Assembly (NCBI RefSeq): GCF_012927085.1
Contig: NZ_JABBFX010000001.1
Span: 682,001-746,000, forward strand
Direction of reading: 5' to 3'
Length of the DNA: 64,000 bases
DNA from: Ramlibacter agri
GTDB taxonomy: Bacteria > Pseudomonadota > Gammaproteobacteria > Burkholderiales > Burkholderiaceae_C
Each line of letters begins with the position of its first letter. Positions within the stretch are counted from its first letter, which is position 1. Below are positions 9,360 to 19,000 of the stretch, in pieces. The notes beneath the pieces were generated by a model. The model was not told the DNA's origin. It saw only the letters and a list, made by a program, of their open reading frames with translations, and made no database searches. Position numbers and translations under genes: made by a program.

Positions 9360-10349
9360 ATGATCGTCGACGGCCACGCGGAATCCTCGATCCAACAGGC
9401 GGCGCAGGTGCTGGCCGCCGGCGGCCAGGTCGCCTTCCCCACCGAGACGGTCTACGGCCTCGGCGCCAACGCGGGTGACGACGGCGCGGTAGCGGGCATT
9501 TTCGCCGCCAAGGGCCGGCCCAGCGACCACCCGCTGATCGTGCACGTGCCGGATGCAGCGACGGCCTCGCGCTTTGCGGCGCAGGTGCCGCCGGTGGCGC
9601 AGAAGCTGATGGCCGCCTTCTGGCCCGGCCCGCTGACCCTGATCCTGCCGCGCCGCCCCGAGATGGGCGCGGCGTCGGCCGGCGGCCAGGCCACCATCGG
9701 CCTGCGTTGCCCGGCCCACCCGGTGGCGCATGCGCTGCTGCTGGCCTGTGCGCAGGCCAACCCGCCGGTGCTGGGGCTGGCCGCGCCAAGCGCCAACCGC
9801 TTCGGCCGGGTCAGCCCGACGACCGCGCAGCACGTCGCCGGCGAGTTCCCGCCGGACCTGCTGGTGCTGGATGGCGGCGCCACGCCGGTGGGCATCGAAT
9901 CTGCCATCGTCGACTGCACCCGGGGCGCCCCGGTGCTGCTGCGCCCGGGCACGCTGACGCGCGAGCAGATCGAGGCGGCCTGCGGCGAGCGCGTGCGCCT
10001 GCCGCACGAGATGGACAGCGCCGCGCCGCGCGCTTCCGGCACGCTGGAGTCGCACTACGCGCCCAATGCCAAGGTGCGCCTGATGGACGCGCGCAGCCTG
10101 CAGACGGCGCTGGACGTGCTGGGCGACGACGCCAAGGCCGTCGCGGTATACGCCCGCAGCGTGCAGCGCGCCCGCGGTGCGCGCCTGCGCCGCATGCCGG
10201 ACGATCCGGCCGAGACCGCCCGCCAGCTGTTCGCGGTGCTGCGCGAGTTCGACGCTGCCGGCGTCAAGCTGATCTGGGTGGAAACACCGCCCGACACCCC
10301 CGAATGGGAAGGCGTGCGCGACCGCCTCCGTCGGGCCGCCGCGGGCTGA
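9360..10349 (+). CDS. tsaC: L-threonylcarbamoyladenylate synthase, Sua5 type
   Basis: This 329-residue protein makes threonylcarbamoyl-AMP from Thr, bicarbonate and ATP, the first step of t6A tRNA modification. The YrdC/Sua5 domain fills about residues 10-200 (AFPTETVYGLGANA, KGRPSDHPLIVH, PAHPVAHALL, PSANRFGRVSPTTA, ESAIVD). A C-terminal Sua5 domain follows (about 210-329, beginning SGTLESHYAPNA), so it is the long Sua5 form rather than short TsaC. The ATG at 9360 lies two bases after the purK stop. Its pathway partner tsaB lies 2.5 kb downstream. Confidence 0.93.
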   Translation: MIVDGHAESSIQQAAQVLAAGGQVAFPTETVYGLGANAGDDGAVAGIFAAKGRPSDHPLIVHVPDAATASRFAAQVPPVAQKLMAAFWPGPLTLILPRRPEMGAASAGGQATIGLRCPAHPVAHALLLACAQANPPVLGLAAPSANRFGRVSPTTAQHVAGEFPPDLLVLDGGATPVGIESAIVDCTRGAPVLLRPGTLTREQIEAACGERVRLPHEMDSAAPRASGTLESHYAPNAKVRLMDARSLQTALDVLGDDAKAVAVYARSVQRARGARLRRMPDDPAETARQLFAVLREFDAAGVKLIWVETPPDTPEWEGVRDRLRRAAAG

Positions 10350-10410
10350 TACCGATCGTTTACACGGGGGTCGTTACACTCCCGGCTTCCCCTCTGGAAA
10401 GAAGCTTCAC

Positions 10411-11361
10411 ATGGCAACCAAGTTGTTGCGCCGAGCCCTGCTGCTGGTGGCAGCGGCCTCGGCCCTGGTGCTCGCGGCCTGCGGCGGCGGCACCGTCGAT
10501 TCCAAGTTCACGCCGGACCGCATCGTGGTGTTCGGCGACGCGGTGGCCGACCTCGGCCAGAACGGCGCCCGCTACACGGTCAACGACGGCTCGGTGAACA
10601 ACTGGACCACCGTCATCGCCAACAACTACGGTCGCGCGCTGGCAGCTTCGGTGAACGGCGGCCTTTCCTACGCGATCGGCAATGCCCGCGTGACGCAGAC
10701 CCCGGACGCCGCCGGCAACGCCGCCACGCCGACGGTGGCGCAGCAGGTCAGCACCTTCCTGGCCAGCCACGGCTCCGGCTCCACCGACTTGGTGATCTTC
10801 AACGGCGGCACCTCCGACGTCATCGTGCAGACCAAGGCCGTGCTGGACGGCACCATCACCCAGGCGCAGGCCATGGCCAACCTGGACCAGGCGGGCCACG
10901 ACCTGTCCGACCAGGTGCGCCGCGTGCTGGCTGCCGGCGCCACCCACGTGGTGGTGGTGGGGCCCTACAACATGGGCCGTTCCGTGTGGGCGCAGATCGC
11001 CACCAGCACGTCGCTGATGGAACAGCTCTCGCTGCAGTTCAACAACCGCCTGCTGGTGAACATGGTGGACCTGGGCGACCGCGTGCTGTACGTGGATGCC
11101 GCGTTCTACTTCAACCTGGTGACCTCGTCGCCGAGCAGCTACAGCTTCAACAACGTCTCGGGCGCCGTCTGCAACTCGGTCGACGCGGGCCCCGGCATCG
11201 GGACCGGCCTGGGCCGGATCAATTCCAACCTGTGCACGACGTCGACCCTGATCGCGACGGACTACAACCACTACGTGTTCGCGGACCTGGTCTACATGAC
11301 GCCGCAGAGCCAGTCGCTGTTCGGCGACTACGCCTTGAGCCGCATCCACGACCGTTGGTGA
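10411..11361 (+). CDS. SGNH/GDSL-like lipoprotein lacking the nucleophilic serine
   Basis: The 316-residue product begins with a lipoprotein signal: a basic start, hydrophobic core and lipobox LAAC with Cys24, followed by glycines. The mature part resembles secreted GDSL/SGNH esterases: block I reads VVFGDAVADLG and block V reads DYNHYVF (Asp284, His287). The usual GDS serine is replaced by Ala44, and the block III Asn region reads NGGTSD. The acid-histidine pair remains but the nucleophile is gone, so it is probably not a classical hydrolase. It could be a binding protein or adhesin-like pseudoenzyme in the outer membrane. It stands alone between the sua5 gene and the convergent dacB. The fold assignment is good; the function is unknown. 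Confidence 0.72.
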   Translation: MATKLLRRALLLVAAASALVLAACGGGTVDSKFTPDRIVVFGDAVADLGQNGARYTVNDGSVNNWTTVIANNYGRALAASVNGGLSYAIGNARVTQTPDAAGNAATPTVAQQVSTFLASHGSGSTDLVIFNGGTSDVIVQTKAVLDGTITQAQAMANLDQAGHDLSDQVRRVLAAGATHVVVVGPYNMGRSVWAQIATSTSLMEQLSLQFNNRLLVNMVDLGDRVLYVDAAFYFNLVTSSPSSYSFNNVSGAVCNSVDAGPGIGTGLGRINSNLCTTSTLIATDYNHYVFADLVYMTPQSQSLFGDYALSRIHDRW

Positions 11362-11368
11362 TCCTTAG

Positions 11369-11390
11369 GGTGCGCAGCTTGCTGCGCACC
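11369..11390. terminator. hairpin between convergent genes
   Basis: A perfect inverted repeat, ggtgcgcagc (11369-11378) and gctgcgcacc (11381-11390), sits in the 34-base gap between the GDSL-like gene and dacB. It could act on both strands, but no T run follows on either side, so it is at best a weak or Rho-assisted terminator. Confidence 0.4.
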
Positions 11391-11395
11391 TGTGC

Positions 11396-12805
11396 TCAAG
11401 GCAGGCGCGCGGTCCAATCCACCAGCGCCTGCACCGCCGGCCGCAGCTGCGCGGCCCGTGGGTGGTTGGCCACCGCCACCAGGATGTAGCGCCGGCCCTG
11501 CGGGCCGTGCACGTAGCCCGCATAGGCGGACACGTCGTTCAGGCTGCCGGTCTTCAGGTGGGCCAGGCCGACGTTCTGGCGCACGCGCCGCAGCGTGCCG
11601 TCCAGGCCCAGCGCCGGCAGCGAGGCGACGAAATCCGGCATCAGCGGCGAAGCCCAGGCCGCCTGCAGCAGCTGCCCCAGCTGGCGCGGCGTGATGCTCT
11701 CCATGCGCGACAGCCCCGAGCCATTCTCGGTCACCGGCGGCTCGCCGCCGAAACGCTCCCGCCACCAGCCGCGCAGCACCTCGCGCGAGCCTTCCCAGGT
11801 GCCGGTGCCCTTGTCGCGCAGGCTCAGCGTCAGGAACACCTGCTGCGCCATCACGTTGTTGCTGTACTTGTTGATGTCGCGGATCACCTCCGCCAGCGGC
11901 GGTGAAGCGAATTCGAAAGCGGGCTGCAGGCCCGCCGGGACCCGGCCATCGCGCACCTGCCCGGCCAGTTCGCCACCGATCTCGCGCCATTGCGCGGCAA
12001 TCACGCGCGGCGTGTAGGCGGCCGGGTCGGGATACGCCAGCTGCCAGGTCTTCTCGCCACACGCGGCCGGGAAGCTGCCGGCGAAGCGGATGCGCTCCGG
12101 CTTGGAAAAGTCGGCCCGCAGCGGCGTGATCCAGTCGCCGCATTCGCCGCGCGCCAGCGGCACGCTCGCGGGCCATTGCACGCCGGCCAGGTGCGGCTCC
12201 ACGCTGATGCGCGCCTGCTGGCCCTGCGGCGTGATCGTGATGGCGACCGACTTGAAGTTGACCAGCAGCGCCTCGGGCGCGGCGTTGTAGGGCCGCAGCG
12301 GCTGGCCGTCGAAGGCGGCCGGGTCCTGCGGCGGCAGCGCGAAGGCGCTGCGATCCAGCACGATGTCGCCGGCAATCCGGTGGATGCCCAGGTCCTGCAC
12401 GCGTTTGAGCAGCAGCCACAGGCGTTCCATCACCAGCTTGGGGTCGCCCTGGCCGCGGATGTAGACATTGCCCTGCAGCACGCCGTCGCGCACCGGCCCT
12501 TCCACGTAGACCGGCGTGCTCCAGGTGGCGGTGGGACCGAGCAGTTCCAGGGCGCCGTAGGTGGTGACCAGCTTGGCGACGGAAGCGGGGTTGACTGCCG
12601 TATCGGCACGCCAGGCGACGCGGGGCGGGCCGCCTTCGGCCGGTAGCACCAGCACCGAGACGGCGTCGCGCGGCAGTTGGGCGCTGTCCAGCGCCTGCTC
12701 GACTTCCGGGGGCAGGCCCTGCGCGGCGGCCGCGAGGGCGGCGAGCACGGCCACCGAGGCCACGAAATTGCGGGCAAGGCGGCACGACAAAGGCATGCGG
12801 CCCAT
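11396..12805 (-). CDS. dacB: D-alanyl-D-alanine carboxypeptidase/endopeptidase (PBP4 family)
   Basis: A 469-residue periplasmic class C penicillin-binding protein of the S13 family, trimming or cleaving peptidoglycan crosslinks. An N-terminal signal peptide ends near AAAQG (about residue 30). The three active-site motifs are visible: SVAK (Ser in SVAKLVTTYG, about residue 73), SNN (SNNVMAQQV, about residue 306) and KTG (LKTGSLNDVSAY, about residue 408). The large insert between SXXK and SXN is typical of PBP4. The ATG at 12805 is used; the ATG at 12796 would also give a full signal peptide. It is divergent from tsaB with only 23 bases between them. Confidence 0.94.
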   Translation of the reverse strand: MGRMPLSCRLARNFVASVAVLAALAAAAQGLPPEVEQALDSAQLPRDAVSVLVLPAEGGPPRVAWRADTAVNPASVAKLVTTYGALELLGPTATWSTPVYVEGPVRDGVLQGNVYIRGQGDPKLVMERLWLLLKRVQDLGIHRIAGDIVLDRSAFALPPQDPAAFDGQPLRPYNAAPEALLVNFKSVAITITPQGQQARISVEPHLAGVQWPASVPLARGECGDWITPLRADFSKPERIRFAGSFPAACGEKTWQLAYPDPAAYTPRVIAAQWREIGGELAGQVRDGRVPAGLQPAFEFASPPLAEVIRDINKYSNNVMAQQVFLTLSLRDKGTGTWEGSREVLRGWWRERFGGEPPVTENGSGLSRMESITPRQLGQLLQAAWASPLMPDFVASLPALGLDGTLRRVRQNVGLAHLKTGSLNDVSAYAGYVHGPQGRRYILVAVANHPRAAQLRPAVQALVDWTARLP

Positions 12806-12828
12806 TATGGTGCTCCCTCCCCGGGATA

Positions 12829-13554
12829 ATGGCGGCTCCCGTGAAACTGCTTGCCTTCGACACCAGCACCGAGCTGCTCTCCATCGCCCTCCAGCCCGGC
12901 GCCGGCCAGCCGGTGCTGGCGCACGCGGGCGCGGGCGGCGCGCAGGCTTCCGCCAGCCTGATCCCCGCCATCGAGCGCCTGCTCGCCCAGGCGGGGCTCG
13001 CGCTGCGCGAGCTGGATGCCATCACTTTCGGCCGCGGCCCAGGTTCCTTCACGGGCTTGCGCACGGCTTGTGCCGTGGCGCAGGGCCTGGCCTTCGGCGC
13101 CGGCCGGCCGGTGCTGCCCATCGACACCCTGCTGGCCGTGGCCGAGGACGCCCACGGACGCACCGGCGCCACCGAGGTGGTCGCCGTGCTCGATGCCCGC
13201 ATGGGCGAGGTCTACTGGGCCGCGTACCGGCGACACGCATCCGGCGCCTGGACCACCGAGACGGCGCCGCGCCTGTGCCGGCCCGAAGCGGTGGAAGCGC
13301 CATCGGGCTGGACCATCGCCGGCAACGTCCCGGCGATGCCCGTGCCCGGCGACGGTCCGCGGGTCGATGCGCTCCCCACCGCCGCGGCCTTGCTGCGGCT
13401 GGCGCCGGCCGAGTTGGCCTTGCATCACGCCGGGCGCGCGCAGGACGCGCTTCCGCTCTACATCCGGGACAAAGTGGCGCAAACTACCGAGGAACGCGCC
13501 GCCGAGCGCGCCCGCAAGGAGATGGACCGGGGGTCGCGCCCCGGGGTGGTATGA
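12829..13554 (+). CDS. tsaB: tRNA t6A-modification protein TsaB
   Basis: TsaB is the scaffold that activates TsaD in transferring threonylcarbamoyl to A37 of tRNAs. The 241-residue ASKHA-fold protein starts with the LLAFDTSTE phosphate loop and carries the family-typical GRGPGSFTGLRTACAVAQGLAFG segment, then MGEVYWAAYR. The last ~30 residues are charged and probably disordered. A GATAAT sequence overlaps the start codon, which could hint at a very short leader. Its stop overlaps rimI by four bases, so the genes are coupled. Confidence 0.95.
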   Translation: MAAPVKLLAFDTSTELLSIALQPGAGQPVLAHAGAGGAQASASLIPAIERLLAQAGLALRELDAITFGRGPGSFTGLRTACAVAQGLAFGAGRPVLPIDTLLAVAEDAHGRTGATEVVAVLDARMGEVYWAAYRRHASGAWTTETAPRLCRPEAVEAPSGWTIAGNVPAMPVPGDGPRVDALPTAAALLRLAPAELALHHAGRAQDALPLYIRDKVAQTTEERAAERARKEMDRGSRPGVV

Positions 13555-14015
13555 GCGCAGTCTTCAAGACCGTCGAAGCGGGCTTCGAGCCCATGACCGA
13601 AGCCCGGCTGGACGAGGTGGTCGCCATCGAGCGGGCCGCCTACGGCCATCCCTGGACGCGCGGCAACTTCGCCGATTCGCTGCGCTCCGGCTACCACGCG
13701 CAGCTGCTGTGCGCCGGCGAGCAGCTCCTGGGCTACTTCGTGGCCATGAAGGGCGTCGACGAAGTCCACCTCCTGAACATCACCGTGACGCCGGCGTTCC
13801 AGGGCCAGGGCTGGGGCCGGATCATGCTGGACGCGCTGGCCCTGTGGGCGCGTGCTGAAGGCGCACAGTGGCTGTGGCTGGAAGTGCGCACCAGCAACGC
13901 GCGCGCGCAGCAGGTGTACCAGCGCTATGGCTACCGGCGAGTGGGCGAGCGCAAGAACTACTACCCGGCCGAGGATGGGCGCGAGGACGCCATCGTCATG
14001 AGCTACAAGCTATGA
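13551..14015 (+). CDS. rimI: ribosomal-protein-alanine N-acetyltransferase
   Basis: A 154-residue GNAT acetyltransferase of the RimI family, which acetylates the N-terminal Ala of ribosomal protein S18 and possibly other proteins. The acetyl-CoA loop reads QGQGWGRIML, preceded by HLLNITVTP, with the LEVRTSNARAQQVYQRYGY segment and a C-terminal NYYPAEDGREDA typical of RimI. The ATG overlaps the tsaB stop, and the stop overlaps the udg start, giving a chain of ATGA junctions. The tsaB-rimI pairing is common and supports the name. Confidence 0.94.
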   Translation: MSAVFKTVEAGFEPMTEARLDEVVAIERAAYGHPWTRGNFADSLRSGYHAQLLCAGEQLLGYFVAMKGVDEVHLLNITVTPAFQGQGWGRIMLDALALWARAEGAQWLWLEVRTSNARAQQVYQRYGYRRVGERKNYYPAEDGREDAIVMSYKL

Positions 14016-14833
14016 GCCTGGACCTCGACGAACGCCAGCGGGCGATGCTGGCTGAAATGGGCGTGCGGGTGTTCTGGCCCGCCGCGCGCGAAGAAGAGGC
14101 CATCCTCGAGGCGCTGCCCGCTGACGAACCCGTAGTGGCGCGCGCTGCGCCTGCGCCTGCGCCCGCCCCGGCACCGGTCGCCGCGCCCCCGGTCGCGCGT
14201 CCGGTCGCCCCGCCCGTGGTGGCGGCCCCGGTTGTCGCGCGGGCCGAAGGCCGCCTGCGCATCCCCGGCATCGAAGTGATGGAGTGGGACGCCCTGCAGC
14301 AGGCCGTGGCCAGCTGCGAGGCCTGCAAGCTGTGCGAAGGCCGCCGCAACACCGTGTTCGGCGTCGGCGACCAGCAGGCCGACTGGCTGGTTGTTGGCGA
14401 GGCCCCCGGCGAGAACGAGGACCTGCAGGGCGAACCCTTCGTCGGCCAGGCCGGCAAGCTCCTGGACAACATGCTGGCGGCGCTGGGCCTGAACCGGCGC
14501 GAGCGCGTCTACATCGCGAACGTGCTGAAGTGCCGCCCACCCGGCAACCGCAACCCGGAGCCGGAAGAAGTGGCGCAGTGCGAGCCCTTCCTGCGCCGGC
14601 AGGTGGAACTGCTGCAGCCGAAGATCATCCTGGCGATGGGGCGCTTCGCGGTGCAGACATTGCTGCAGACGAACGAACCGATCGGCCGCCTGCGCGGGCG
14701 CGTCCACCAGTACAACGGCGTGCCGGTGGTGGTGACCTACCACCCGGCCTACCTGCTGCGCAACCTGCCGGACAAGGCCAAGGCCTGGGCCGACCTGTGC
14801 CTGGCGCAGGCCGTGCTGCGCGAGCGCAGCTGA
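14012..14833 (+). CDS. uracil-DNA glycosylase, family 4 (Fe-S)
   Basis: This 273-residue protein removes uracil from DNA. The catalytic domain (about residues 90-273) has the family 4 motif GEAPGENED and the distal YHPAYLL motif. Cysteines at about 102, 105 and 108, plus those in NVLKCRPPGN and QCEPFL, are candidates for the 4Fe-4S cluster. The N-terminal ~85 residues are unlike the core: a short acidic segment, then a Pro/Ala/Val-rich stretch (about 42-77) likely to be a flexible tether. It is coupled to rimI by an ATGA overlap and ends 3 bases before the convergent glycosyltransferase. Function is secure by motif; the role of the N-terminal extension is unknown. Confidence 0.93.
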   Translation: MSLDLDERQRAMLAEMGVRVFWPAAREEEAILEALPADEPVVARAAPAPAPAPAPVAAPPVARPVAPPVVAAPVVARAEGRLRIPGIEVMEWDALQQAVASCEACKLCEGRRNTVFGVGDQQADWLVVGEAPGENEDLQGEPFVGQAGKLLDNMLAALGLNRRERVYIANVLKCRPPGNRNPEPEEVAQCEPFLRRQVELLQPKIILAMGRFAVQTLLQTNEPIGRLRGRVHQYNGVPVVVTYHPAYLLRNLPDKAKAWADLCLAQAVLRERS

Positions 14834-14836
14834 GGA

Positions 14837-15781
14837 TCAGGCCAGCTTCGGCGTGAAAGCGTGCGGCGCCAGGGTGCGCGCCGCGTAATCGATGCCGCTG
14901 AAGGCCGCGTAATCGGCCACGCTGCGCTGGCAGCCCAGTCCGTAGGCTCCCAGCGGCTCGCCCGCCACCAAGGCGGCCAGCCGGTCGCGTGAACGCTGCT
15001 CGCGCGCCCACCAGGGCTCGCTGCGCAGCGCCTCGTGCGCGGCGTCCCAGTGCAGCGGACGCGGCGGCGCGCCGGACTGCGCATCGTTGTACAGGTGGCG
15101 GATCGGCAGCCGTGGCATGTGGAACAGGTCCCAGCCATGCGTGTAGAGCCGCAAGGCGAGCGCTTGCTCCTCGCCGTGGAAGTAGAACCAGGGATCGTAG
15201 GGGAAGGCTTGCGCAAAGCGCCCCGGCGCGAACAGGCAGCCGGCGCCCAGGTGGAAGGCAGGCAGCGGCGCCTCACCGTCCACGGGATGGGCCTCGAACG
15301 ACAGCACCGGGTGGTCCGCCTCGAAGGCGACGCCCGGCTTCAGCACGTGGGCCAGCACGCCCCCGCCCGGCCCGCGCAGCACCGGCCGGCCGGCTTCGAA
15401 GGCAAAAGCCGGCGGGTAGGAGGAAATCACGATCCCGCGCTCCGGCGCGCCGAGCGCGCGCGCCTGTTCGACCAGCTTCTCGTCCCAGCCCGCTTCGAAA
15501 TCCATGTGCGAGTCGAGCTGCAGGAACCAGTCCTCGCCGTCGTACAGCGACAACGCGATGGCGCGCGCCCAGCACGGGCCGCGCGCCTGCAGTGCGTCGA
15601 TGCGCACTTCGCTGACGCGCGTTGCGGGCGGTTGCGATGCCGCCTCCATGCCAGGCAGCGCCTGGTCGACGATGCCGAAATGCAGGCCGTCCGGATGGCG
15701 CGCCGTTTCCACCGCCCGCTGCAGCGTGAACGGCAGGACGGGGTCGCAATACGAAGCGATGGAGACGAACAGAGTGCGCAC
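14837..15781 (-). CDS. GlcNAc-transferase-like glycosyltransferase
   Basis: A 314-residue glycosyltransferase-A-fold protein resembling the GlcNAc-transferase family (Pfam GlcNAc, related to Skp1 glycosyltransferases). The N-terminus TLFVSIASYCDPVLPFTL and the central LQLDSHMDFEAGWD, with its DxH metal-binding motif, are characteristic. No signal peptide is seen, so it is probably cytosolic; the acceptor is unknown. The start is uncertain: the GTG at 15781 gives a family-like N-terminus, whereas an in-frame GTG at 15811 would add ten residues. It faces away from the giant exoprotein gene, so a role in glycosylating that protein is possible but unsupported. Confidence 0.8.
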   Translation of the reverse strand: MRTLFVSIASYCDPVLPFTLQRAVETARHPDGLHFGIVDQALPGMEAASQPPATRVSEVRIDALQARGPCWARAIALSLYDGEDWFLQLDSHMDFEAGWDEKLVEQARALGAPERGIVISSYPPAFAFEAGRPVLRGPGGGVLAHVLKPGVAFEADHPVLSFEAHPVDGEAPLPAFHLGAGCLFAPGRFAQAFPYDPWFYFHGEEQALALRLYTHGWDLFHMPRLPIRHLYNDAQSGAPPRPLHWDAAHEALRSEPWWAREQRSRDRLAALVAGEPLGAYGLGCQRSVADYAAFSGIDYAARTLAPHAFTPKLA

Positions 15782-15854
15782 GTTTTCACTGCATGGTAGC
15801 AAGCACGCCACGCTCCGGCAGCAGCCAAATGGTGCGCCTCACCCTTTCGGTTCA

Positions 15855-15883
15855 TTGCGACACTTGTAACGCTGTGCTACCTT
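15855..15883 (+). promoter_or_regulatory. candidate sigma70-type promoter for the exoprotein gene
   Basis: TTGCGA (15855-15860) and TACCTT (15878-15883) are separated by 17 bases in the region between the divergent glycosyltransferase and exoprotein genes. The match is 4/6 at -35 and 3/6 at -10, so this is only a candidate. It would give a leader of about 125 bases before the ATG at 16015. Confidence 0.22.
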
Positions 15884-16014
15884 CGACGGGCAATGGCGCC
15901 CGTCGCGATCCCCTCGGTACATTCCGGGTTGCGCGGCGCGCCGCAGAACACCAATCTGACGGGTCACGCCAGTCCGGCCTCGCGAGAGGCGGGTGTGGCC
16001 GCAGGAGCATAGAG

Positions 16015-19000
16015 ATGTCCAGGCTTCCCTCCCGTGACGTGCGTGGCGCCGCCCGCGCGGTGGCTCCGACTCCCTTGCTGGCGGGCTTTCCGCCCGCGGC
16101 AGCTGCACTCGCAGTCGCCGCTGCTTTCGGCCTGCAGGTCACGCCGGTGCGCGCGCAGCCGGTAGCGCCTCAGGTCATCGCGGGCAAGGCGACCTTCACG
16201 AGCAACGGGGCCAACCTGGTCGTCACGACGCAGAACGCGGCGGGCAGCAACCACTCGGCGATCAACTGGCAAAGCTTCTCGGTGCCGGCCGGCAGCACGA
16301 CGAGCTTCGTGCAGCCCTCGGCCACCAGCACCTCGATCAACCGCGTGCTCGGCTCCGACCCGTCGGCCATCTACGGCACGCTCAGCTCCAACGGCAAGCT
16401 GGTGCTGGTGAACCCGGCCGGCATCACCGTGGGCCAGGGCGCGGTGGTGGATACCGCGGGCTTCACGGCATCGACGCTGGGCATGAGCGAGGCAGACGCC
16501 ATCGTCGGCCGGCTGCGCTTCTCCGCGGGCAGCAGCCCGGGGCCGCTGCTGGTGAACGGCAGCATCGTCGCGCGCGGCGGTGACGTGTTCCTGATCGCGA
16601 CGCAGGTGCAGACCGGCGCGAATGCAGTGGTCGAAGCCCAGGGTGGCGCCACCGTGCTGGCCGCGGGCCAGAAGGTGGAACTCACGGGCCGCGGGCTGGA
16701 AGGCATCCACCTCGAAGTGCAGGCGCCGCAGGACAGCGCGGTGAACCTCGGCACGCTGAAGGGCGACGCCATCGGCATGTTCGCCGGCACGCTGAAGCAC
16801 AGCGGCCTGGTGCAGGCGCAGGCCGTCAGCACCGAAGGCGGCAAGGTGGTGCTGCGCGCGCTGGGCGACAACGAAGTGACGGGCACCATCACGGCGAAGT
16901 CGGCCGATGGCAAGGGCGGCAGCGTGGATGTGCTGGGCGAGAGCGTGGCGCTGCGGGCCGGCGCCAGCATCGATGCGAGCGGCGCCACCGGTGGCGGCCA
17001 GGTCCGCGTCGGCGGCGACTACCAGGGCCTCAACGCGGAGGTGCCGAACGCGAAACGGACCTCGGTCGACGCCGGCGCGACGATCCGGGCCGATGCCACG
17101 CAGGCCGGCAACGGCGGCCGCGTGATCGTGTGGTCGGACGAAGCGACGCGCATGGACGGCCAGATCTCGGCGCGTGGCGGCGAGCAGGGCGGCAATGGCG
17201 GCTTCACGGAGGTCTCGGGCAAGAAGGTCCTGGCCTATACCGGCTTCACCGACCTGCGCGCGCCGCGGGGCAAGGCCGGCCAGCTGCTGCTGGATCCGGA
17301 AGACGTCGAGATCGCGCACACCGGCGACACGCCGAATTCCGATCCGAATACCAGCACGCTCTTCGACGGCACGCTGAGCGCCCAGCTGGCCGGCGCCGAC
17401 GTGCTGGTCACCACGTCCGGCGGCAGCGTGGGGCCCAATGGCGGCCAGATCCACCTGCTGTCGAACGCGGACGTCAATTGGACCGCCGACCACACCCTGG
17501 GCCTGCAGGCCGACAAGGGCATCATCCTCGACGGCACCATCTCGGCCAGCGGCGCGGGCAGCGGCCTGAGCATGGTCGCGGCGGACGGCAACATCACCGG
17601 CAGCCAGACGATCCAGGTCGGCTCGCTGTTTGCATCCGCGACGCAAGGCGCCAGCGGCAGCGGCGGCCAGGTGGCGCTGAGCGGTTCCAACCGCATCGGC
17701 ACCATCGCCGGCACGGCGCAGGGCGACAACGCGAGCTTCTCCGTCTTCAACCAGCAGGCGCTCACGGTGGGCAGCGTCAATGGCCCCTACGCGTCCGGTA
17801 CCGGCATCACGGTCACCTCCGACGGGACGAATCCGGCCGGCCTGGTCAACCTCGTCACCGACGTCGGCCTGCTCAAGGTGGCGGATGGCGCCAACATTTC
17901 GGCGGGCAGCGTCAGCCTCACGGCCGCTGCGGGCGACATCCAGATCGGCGCCAGCACCATCGCCGCCAGCACCGGGGACGTGGTGCTGGTCGCGGGCCAT
18001 GTCAGCGAATCGGGCGGCGGCGGCACGATCACGACGGCCGCCGGCGGCCGCATCGACTTCGCCGGCAACGCCGACATCGAAGCCGACCAGGGCATGCAGC
18101 TCGATGGCGCGCTCTGGGGCACCGGCCAGGCCAGTTCCCTGAGCCTCGTGGCCAAGGACGGTGGCATCGTCGGCGGCGGCGTCATCACCACGCCCTTCCT
18201 GTTCGCGTCGGCCACCGACAACGGCGGCGGCAACGCCAACGCCGGCAAGGTGCAGCTGACCGGCGCCAACCAGGTGGACACGCTGGCCGGCGTGGCCGGC
18301 GGCCAGTTCTCCGAGTTCACCTTCAACAACGCGAAGTCGCTGGCCATTGGCCAGACGCCGGACAACTACGCCTCCGGCAACGGCATCCTGGGCGACAGCG
18401 CGACGGTCGTGAAGGTCACGACCACGGGCGCCGGCAGCGACCTCACGGTGGCGGACAACGCGCCGGTCACGGCCGCCAGCATCACGCTGTCGGCGGCGCG
18501 CGACCTGAAGGTCGGCGGCACCAGCCTGCAAGCGCACAACGGCGGCCTGAGCCTGCTGGCGGGGCAGGACGTCGCCGTCGCGCCGACCGTGGACTCTGCG
18601 AGCACCTCGCTCTTCGGGGACCAGGGGCTGACCATCGATGCCGGCCGCAATGTCACGGTCGCCCCGGGCACCGGGAACGGCTCCACCTCCACCTACCTGA
18701 GCTCCAACGACAAGGTGACGATCCACGCGGTCGGCGACATCGCGTTCGGCAACAGCGACACCCGCAACCCGTCGTACGTGAACCTGTACGGGCAGAAGGG
18801 CGTCACGGCCGGCGGCGTGGCCGTCACCGCGGACAACGGATCCGTCGATTTCGGTGCCTTCACCAACGTCAACGGCTACCAGTCGCCGATCGACATCACC
18901 GCCGGCAACAGCATCCTGGGCAACGGGTCCTTCTCCAGCAACGGCACGCTCGCCGGCTCGATCCACCTGAGCGCCACCAACGGCACGATCTCCTTCAACA

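Noticed and set aside
10411..11361. Calling the lipoprotein an active esterase or lipase
   Set aside because: The GDSL nucleophile position is Ala44, so classical hydrolase activity is not supported.
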